This document shows positions 6,226 through 9,296 of a DNA stretch of 9,296 nucleotides, piece by piece. A program made the translations under genes and the position numbers. The notes under the pieces are model-generated. The model was given only the letters and a program-made list of their open reading frames with translations. It was not told the DNA's origin and did no database searches. The stretch is taken from NCBI GenBank assembly GCA_934561175.1, contig CAKTFW010000051.1, positions 1-9,296 of the forward strand, read 5' to 3'. Position 1 is the stretch's first letter; each line of letters begins with the position of its first letter. This DNA is from an uncultured Oscillospiraceae bacterium. GTDB taxonomy: Bacteria; Bacillota; Clostridia; Oscillospirales; Oscillospiraceae.

Positions 6226-6692
6226 GCGGTCAGATCTGCACAGGTCATTGCAGCGTAATCAATCAGCGCACCAGGTGTAAGCAGTAATTGACAGCCGCGC
6301 ATACCGGCAGAAACGGCAATCTCCGGATAGAGCTGTGCGGTTTCATCAATATAAGTCGGATATTTTTTCTTCATACCAATTGGGCTACAGCCGCCGCGGA
6401 TATATCCGGTCAAACCGAGTAACTCTTTGACATGAATCAACTCGACTTTTTTATCTTTTACACAGACTGCAGCTTTTTTCAGATCCAATTCGCAGCAAAC
6501 AGGAATGCAGAAAACAAGAATTCCGCGTTTTTCGCCGCGCGCAACCAGCGTTTTGAATACCTGTTCCGGGGGAATACCGGTTTGCTCTGCGGCGTGCATT
6601 CCGTTGAGATCCTGCTCGTCATATTCATACTCTGCGGTGCGGTAGGATATTTTTGCCTGATCCAGCAACCGCATGGCGTTAGTTTTATTCAT
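6222..6692 (-). CDS. ybaK: YbaK/EbsC-type aminoacyl-tRNA deacylase (Cys-tRNA(Pro) deacylase)
   Basis: This 156-residue protein of the YbaK/EbsC family hydrolyses wrongly charged tRNA in trans, classically Cys-tRNA(Pro), and so protects translation fidelity in the cytoplasm. Visible features: the N terminus MNKTNAMRLLD typical of the family, GIPPEQVFKTLV with K47 at the place of the catalytic lysine of YbaK, LDLKKAA, and GYIRGGCSPIGMKKKYPTYID with the conserved Gly/Pro loop. Length is normal (E. coli YbaK is 159). I chose the ATG at 6692 because GAGGTGA (6697-6703) is placed for it; an ATG eight codons upstream has no such site. No convincing promoter lies in the 66 bases upstream, which are mostly taken up by a hairpin, so it may depend on read-through from the NlpC/P60 gene. 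Substrate specificity within this family cannot be told from sequence alone. Confidence 0.92.
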   Translation of the reverse strand: MNKTNAMRLLDQAKISYRTAEYEYDEQDLNGMHAAEQTGIPPEQVFKTLVARGEKRGILVFCIPVCCELDLKKAAVCVKDKKVELIHVKELLGLTGYIRGGCSPIGMKKKYPTYIDETAQLYPEIAVSAGMRGCQLLLTPGALIDYAAMTCADLTA

Positions 6693-6722
6693 CAAATCAC
6701 CTCGGAAGTTTTGCAAGATGGA

Positions 6723-6755
6723 AGCCGGAGCCGTGGCAATTCCACGGCTCCGGCT
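6723..6755 (-). terminator. Hairpin after the NlpC/P60 gene, weak T run (partial terminator)
   Basis: A perfect 14-bp GC-rich inverted repeat (AGCCGGAGCCGTGG, 6723-6736, and 6742-6755) with a five-base loop starts 3 bases after the NlpC/P60 stop. On the minus strand it is followed by TTCCATCTTGC, an interrupted T run, so termination may be incomplete. Read-through would supply the downstream deacylase gene. Confidence 0.7.
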
Positions 6756-6758
6756 GGT

Positions 6759-7838
6759 TTAATTCAGAATATGGCGCGCACCATAAAAGCGGCTGGAATA
6801 GTAGGATTCACTGAGGCTGGAAATAATAACGCCCTTCTGAGAATTTGCAGCGTGAATAAATTTGCCGTCTCCCATGTAGATGCCAACATGCGTAATCGTC
6901 TGAGAGGAATAATATGTATTAGCGAAGTAGACAAGATCGCCAGGTCGTAACGCATCTTTTGATACCTGAACACCATTTTTCCACTGATCCTGTGCTGTAC
7001 GGTTAATGTTGATACCGATCAGACGGTAGCAGTACTGGGTAAATCCGGAACAGTCAAAACCGTTGGGAGAAGTACCGCCAAAAATATAGCGTGTGCCGAG
7101 ATAACTCTGGGCATAATTGAGCAATTTTCCGGTCAGTTCGTCAATCTGCGCCTGCGCGGCGTTGTTGACGACCATAGTATAATACTCATCCAGACTTTTG
7201 TAGTCGCGCATGAACATGGCGATGGCCTGTTCCCGTGTGGTATTGAGCCACGGACGCAGATAGAGTTTTCCATTTTCACTGGTTCCGGTGACTGCACCAA
7301 GCAAAACTGCTTGATTGGCAGAATTATAGGCCCACTCTAACTTATAAGTATCCTGAAAACGGCTCATATCCGCGGTGCCGTTTGGTGCAAAACCAAGTGT
7401 CCGGTTCAGGTTGGCCAAAATGACAAAGAATTCCCGTCTGGTCAGTGCGCGGTCCGGAAGAAATTTCCCCTCATTTTCACCGGAATATCCCTGCACGATA
7501 CCAAGCTCGTAGGCAGCGCAGACGGTCTCGTCGTTTGTATCCGTAAAATAGTCGGTACTCTGCAGCTCAACCTTTCCATTGATCTTTTCATAAGCGGTCA
7601 TGGCGATTTCGCACATTTCCTTCCGCGTGATGTCCAGCGTCATATCTGCATTTTTCAGAGAGTTTGGAATAATGCCAAGATGCTCTGCTTCAACCCCATC
7701 GCCAAAAGCTACACCATTCGCACCGACACTATAAAACCAGCGGCTTGCATTGGACGGGGCCGCAAACGCTCCGGTTGTCATAGAGATAGCCAGTGTACAG
7801 CCAATTGCGATACAGGCCACTCGTTTTTGAATTTTCAA
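6759..7838 (-). CDS. Secreted cell-wall hydrolase: SLH-like repeats plus NlpC/P60 peptidase
   Basis: This 359-residue exported protein starts with a signal peptide: basic MKIQKR, a hydrophobic core, and a likely cut after AFA (residue 26). Residues about 35-215 contain three SLH-like modules, recognisable by phrases such as YELGIVQGYSGENEGKFLPD followed by LTRREFFVILANL (second) and LGAVTG...LYLRPWLNTTREQAIAMF (third). The first is more degenerate. SLH modules bind secondary wall polymers. The C-terminal 120 residues are an NlpC/P60 cysteine peptidase, with C263 in FDCSGF, H317 in THVGIYMG and H329 in FIHAA as the expected catalytic set. The family cuts peptidoglycan stem peptides, commonly D-Glu/diamino acid bonds. 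The start is TTG at 7836-7838, with AGGAAAGG nine bases upstream; no better ATG exists before the signal peptide. A role in vegetative wall turnover or in sporulation/germination cannot be told apart, but its promoter looks vegetative. Confidence 0.92.
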   Translation of the reverse strand: MKIQKRVACIAIGCTLAISMTTGAFAAPSNASRWFYSVGANGVAFGDGVEAEHLGIIPNSLKNADMTLDITRKEMCEIAMTAYEKINGKVELQSTDYFTDTNDETVCAAYELGIVQGYSGENEGKFLPDRALTRREFFVILANLNRTLGFAPNGTADMSRFQDTYKLEWAYNSANQAVLLGAVTGTSENGKLYLRPWLNTTREQAIAMFMRDYKSLDEYYTMVVNNAAQAQIDELTGKLLNYAQSYLGTRYIFGGTSPNGFDCSGFTQYCYRLIGININRTAQDQWKNGVQVSKDALRPGDLVYFANTYYSSQTITHVGIYMGDGKFIHAANSQKGVIISSLSESYYSSRFYGARHILN

Positions 7839-7851
7839 GGGAATCGCCCTT
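7837..7851 (-). promoter_or_regulatory. Inverted repeat joining ribosome site and TTG start of the NlpC/P60 gene
   Basis: The minus strand reads AAGGG-CGATT-CCCTT, a 5-bp perfect stem. It includes the 3' half of the AGGAAAGG ribosome site and the first two bases of the TTG start. If it forms in the mRNA it would lower initiation. The stem is short, so the effect may be small. Confidence 0.4.
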
Positions 7852-7871
7852 TCCTGTAGAAATGATTACAA

Positions 7872-7900
7872 ATTATAACAGAGTTCTTACAAATCTGCAA
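7872..7900 (-). promoter_or_regulatory. Sigma-A type promoter with extended -10 for the NlpC/P60 gene
   Basis: On the minus strand, TATAAT (7872-7877) is preceded by TGT, giving an extended -10 (TGnTATAAT). A weak -35, TTGCAG (7895-7900), lies 17 bases further upstream. The -35 lies inside the last codons of exoA. The leader to the TTG start is about 25-30 bases. Confidence 0.78.
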
Positions 7901-8645
7901 GCACCAGCCCGACAGGGCAGTGGTCGGAACCGGTAATTTCGTGGTAGATCGGTGCGGAGAGGACGCGGTTGTTCAAGCGTTCTGAGACCAGAAAATAGTC
8001 GATGCGCCATCCTGCATTATTTTCTCTGGCGTGATGTTGGTAGCTCCACCAGGAATAAGCGCCTGCCAGATCCGGATTCCGTGCGCGGAAAGTATCGACA
8101 AAGCCAGATTCCAAAAGCGTGGTAAACTTCTCCCGCTCCGGGTCGGAAAAACCGGCATGTCCGCGATTTGGACCGGGATTTTTCAGATCAATTTCCTGAT
8201 GTGCAACATTGAAATCGCCGCAGGCAATCACCGGCTTTTTCTGATCCAGTGCAATCAGGTGTTTGCGATAGGCATCATCCCAGGTCATGCGGAAATCCAA
8301 GCGCTTCAGTTCGTTCTGTGCATTGGGCGTATAGTTCGTGACAAAGTAGAAATCCGGGTATTCCAGTGTGATAATACGGCCTTCATGATCCAATTCGTCT
8401 ACGCCAAGTCCATTCTGGATGGAAAGTGGCACATGCTTGGTAAAAATTGCAGTGCCGGAATATCCCTTTTTTTCCGCGGAATTCCAGAATTGGTAATAGC
8501 CCGGCAATTCAATTTCTTTCTGTCCAGGCTGCATCTTTGTCTCCTGCAGGCAGAAAAAATCGGCGTCCAGCAGGGAAAACCAATCCATAAAATTCTTTTC
8601 AAGACAGGCGCGGAACCCGTTTACATTCCAGGAAATTAGTTTCAT
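7887..8645 (-). CDS. exoA: ExoA-type exodeoxyribonuclease III / AP endonuclease
   Basis: This 252-residue protein of the exonuclease III/APE1 family has the same length as B. subtilis ExoA. It nicks DNA 5' to abasic sites in base excision repair and has 3'-5' exonuclease and 3'-phosphodiesterase activities in characterised members. The metal and catalytic residues are all visible: N7 in SWNVNGFRA, E35 in LQETK, Y105 in TNYTPNA, D144 and N146 in CGDFNVAH, the WRIDYFLVS segment, and the terminal D241-H242 pair in GSDHCPV. It starts with ATG after an excellent AAGGAGG (8654-8660) eight bases upstream and has its own promoter at 8666-8694. No terminator separates it from the NlpC/P60 gene, so some read-through into that gene is likely. 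It is divergent from murT. Confidence 0.96.
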   Translation of the reverse strand: MKLISWNVNGFRACLEKNFMDWFSLLDADFFCLQETKMQPGQKEIELPGYYQFWNSAEKKGYSGTAIFTKHVPLSIQNGLGVDELDHEGRIITLEYPDFYFVTNYTPNAQNELKRLDFRMTWDDAYRKHLIALDQKKPVIACGDFNVAHQEIDLKNPGPNRGHAGFSDPEREKFTTLLESGFVDTFRARNPDLAGAYSWWSYQHHARENNAGWRIDYFLVSERLNNRVLSAPIYHEITGSDHCPVGLVLADL

Positions 8646-8665
8646 ATTTTATTCCTCCTTGCGCT

Positions 8666-8694
8666 ATTATAGAGAATCTCAGAAAAATTCGCAA
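8666..8694 (-). promoter_or_regulatory. Sigma-A type promoter of exoA
   Basis: On the minus strand, TATAAT (8666-8671) has a 17-base spacer to TTGCGA (8689-8694), which matches four of six bases of the -35 consensus. The leader to the ATG at 8645 is short, about 13-15 bases, and is mostly the ribosome site. Confidence 0.75.
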
Positions 8695-8711
8695 GAAATA
8701 TTGTTTTTCGG

Positions 8712-8740
8712 TGGATATTCGTGGAATTTTTCTGTATGAT
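8712..8740 (+). promoter_or_regulatory. Candidate sigma-A promoter of murT
   Basis: On the plus strand, TGGATA (8712-8717) and TATGAT (8735-8740) are 17 bases apart, with four and five of six consensus matches. It lies back to back with the exoA promoter and would give a leader of about 42 bases before the murT ATG. Match strength is moderate. Confidence 0.5.
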
Positions 8741-8788
8741 TAGTAGGATCATTTTGTGGCAATACCGCCTACAAGGAGTCTTTGCTTT

Positions 8789-9296
8789 ATGAAACTGCGA
8801 GTAACATTGTCGATTTTGGCCTGTCGGCTTTGCCGAAAGCTGCTGCGGCTGCTGGGCCGCGGCGGAACGGATTTTCCGGGTCGTGTCGCACTGAAACTGT
8901 GCCCGAACCTGCTTGGCGTAATGGCACGAAATACAACGGTAATTATTGTGACCGGCACGAACGGAAAGACTACAACCTCCCGGATGATTGAACAGGCGAT
9001 GATGGATGCGGGCCTGTCCTATTTTGCGAATAAATCCGGTGCGAATCTGCTCTCTGGTGTGACGGCAGAGTTTGCAGACCATTGCACGCTGGGCGGAGTC
9101 AGCCGCTGCGATTATGCGTTAATCGAGTCAGATGAGGCGGCGTTCAAAGCCATCAGCCGCTTTGTGGATGCAAAGGTCGTCGTGGTGACCAATGTGTTCC
9201 GGGATCAATTGGATCGCTACGGCGAGGTCAGCCATACCCTTGATAATATCCGGATTGGAATTACCAACAGTCCACATGCAACGCTGTGTCTCAATG
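8789..9296 (+). CDS. murT: MurT, Mur ligase-like subunit of lipid II isoglutaminyl synthase (5' part, runs off the right edge)
   Basis: The frame is open from ATG at 8789 to the end of the window, giving 169 residues of a protein that is usually about 430-450. MurT works with the glutaminase GatD to amidate the D-Glu of lipid II stem peptides, a step in peptidoglycan synthesis that aids cross-linking. Visible landmarks: a basic/hydrophobic N terminus (MKLRVTLSILACRLCRKLLRLLGRGG cannot be a cleaved signal because it lacks a cleavage site), FPGRVALKL, the ATP-binding loop VTGTNGKTTTSR (about 54-65), ANKSGANLLSGVTAEF, the ESDEAAF segment and VVVTNVFRDQLDRYGE. These last motifs separate MurT from ordinary MurC-F ligases. 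AAGGAG (8773-8778) lies ten bases before ATG. GatD is expected just downstream, outside the window. The Cys4 zinc ribbon of MurT would also lie beyond the edge. Confidence 0.93.
   Translation, partial: MKLRVTLSILACRLCRKLLRLLGRGGTDFPGRVALKLCPNLLGVMARNTTVIIVTGTNGKTTTSRMIEQAMMDAGLSYFANKSGANLLSGVTAEFADHCTLGGVSRCDYALIESDEAAFKAISRFVDAKVVVVTNVFRDQLDRYGEVSHTLDNIRIGITNSPHATLCLN

Noticed and set aside
6693..6716. An upstream ATG for the YbaK-type deacylase
   Set aside because: It adds eight residues not usual in the family and has no ribosome site. GAGGTGA is positioned for the ATG at 6692.
6432..6950. A 172-residue plus-strand frame across the deacylase and NlpC/P60 genes
   Set aside because: It is antisense to two clear family proteins and crosses their terminator hairpin. 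It has no recognisable protein features.
8642..9082. Minus-strand frame of 146 residues opposite murT
   Set aside because: It is antisense to clear MurT motifs and its 3' end overlaps the exoA promoter and start.
1..9296. tRNA or rRNA genes, riboswitches, insertion sequences, phage or defence systems
   Set aside because: None was seen. Genes fill the window with only short gaps, and all large genes belong to core housekeeping or sporulation families.

Overview
The window looks like chromosomal DNA of a spore-forming Firmicute (Clostridia). The reasons are AddAB-type recombination genes, spoVA genes of the dipicolinate channel, a MurT-type Mur ligase found in Gram-positives, and strong AGGAGG-like ribosome sites. 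Base composition is near 50% GC, which would fit Oscillospiraceae/Ruminococcaceae-like lineages, but the genus cannot be fixed from this sequence. There are no IS elements, phage genes, CRISPR arrays, rRNA or tRNA genes, and no gene-free stretch longer than about 145 bases.

Layout. (1) Positions 1-4184, plus strand: the 3' end of addB and a complete addA, overlapping by 8 bases. Together they encode the AddAB helicase-nuclease for double-strand-break repair. (2) Positions 4187-4222: a perfect 16-bp hairpin with A/T flanks that can end transcription from both sides. (3) Positions 4232-8645, minus strand. In transcription order this holds an ExoA-type AP endonuclease, a secreted SLH plus NlpC/P60 wall hydrolase with a TTG start, a YbaK/EbsC-type tRNA deacylase, a small TSCPD protein, spoVAD, spoVAE, and a very short gene for a 36-residue Gln/Asn-rich protein. 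(4) From 8646, divergent promoters separate exoA from the 5' part of murT, which runs off the right edge.

The minus-strand genes are not one operon. Vegetative-type promoters (TATAAT at -10) precede exoA, the NlpC/P60 gene and the TSCPD gene, and two of them overlap the end of the gene upstream. A strong terminator closes the TSCPD unit. Directly after it lies a very good sigma-G (forespore) promoter match for spoVAD-spoVAE. This matches the known forespore expression of spoVA, whose products move Ca-dipicolinate into the developing spore. spoVAC is not next to spoVAD here.

The least expected element is the 36-residue protein at 4232-4342. Two thirds of its residues are Gln or Asn. It has a perfect AGGAGG site, a plausible sigma-G promoter of its own and a terminator 10 bases after its stop, and it directly follows spoVAE. 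It is best treated as a candidate, unrecognised spore microprotein.
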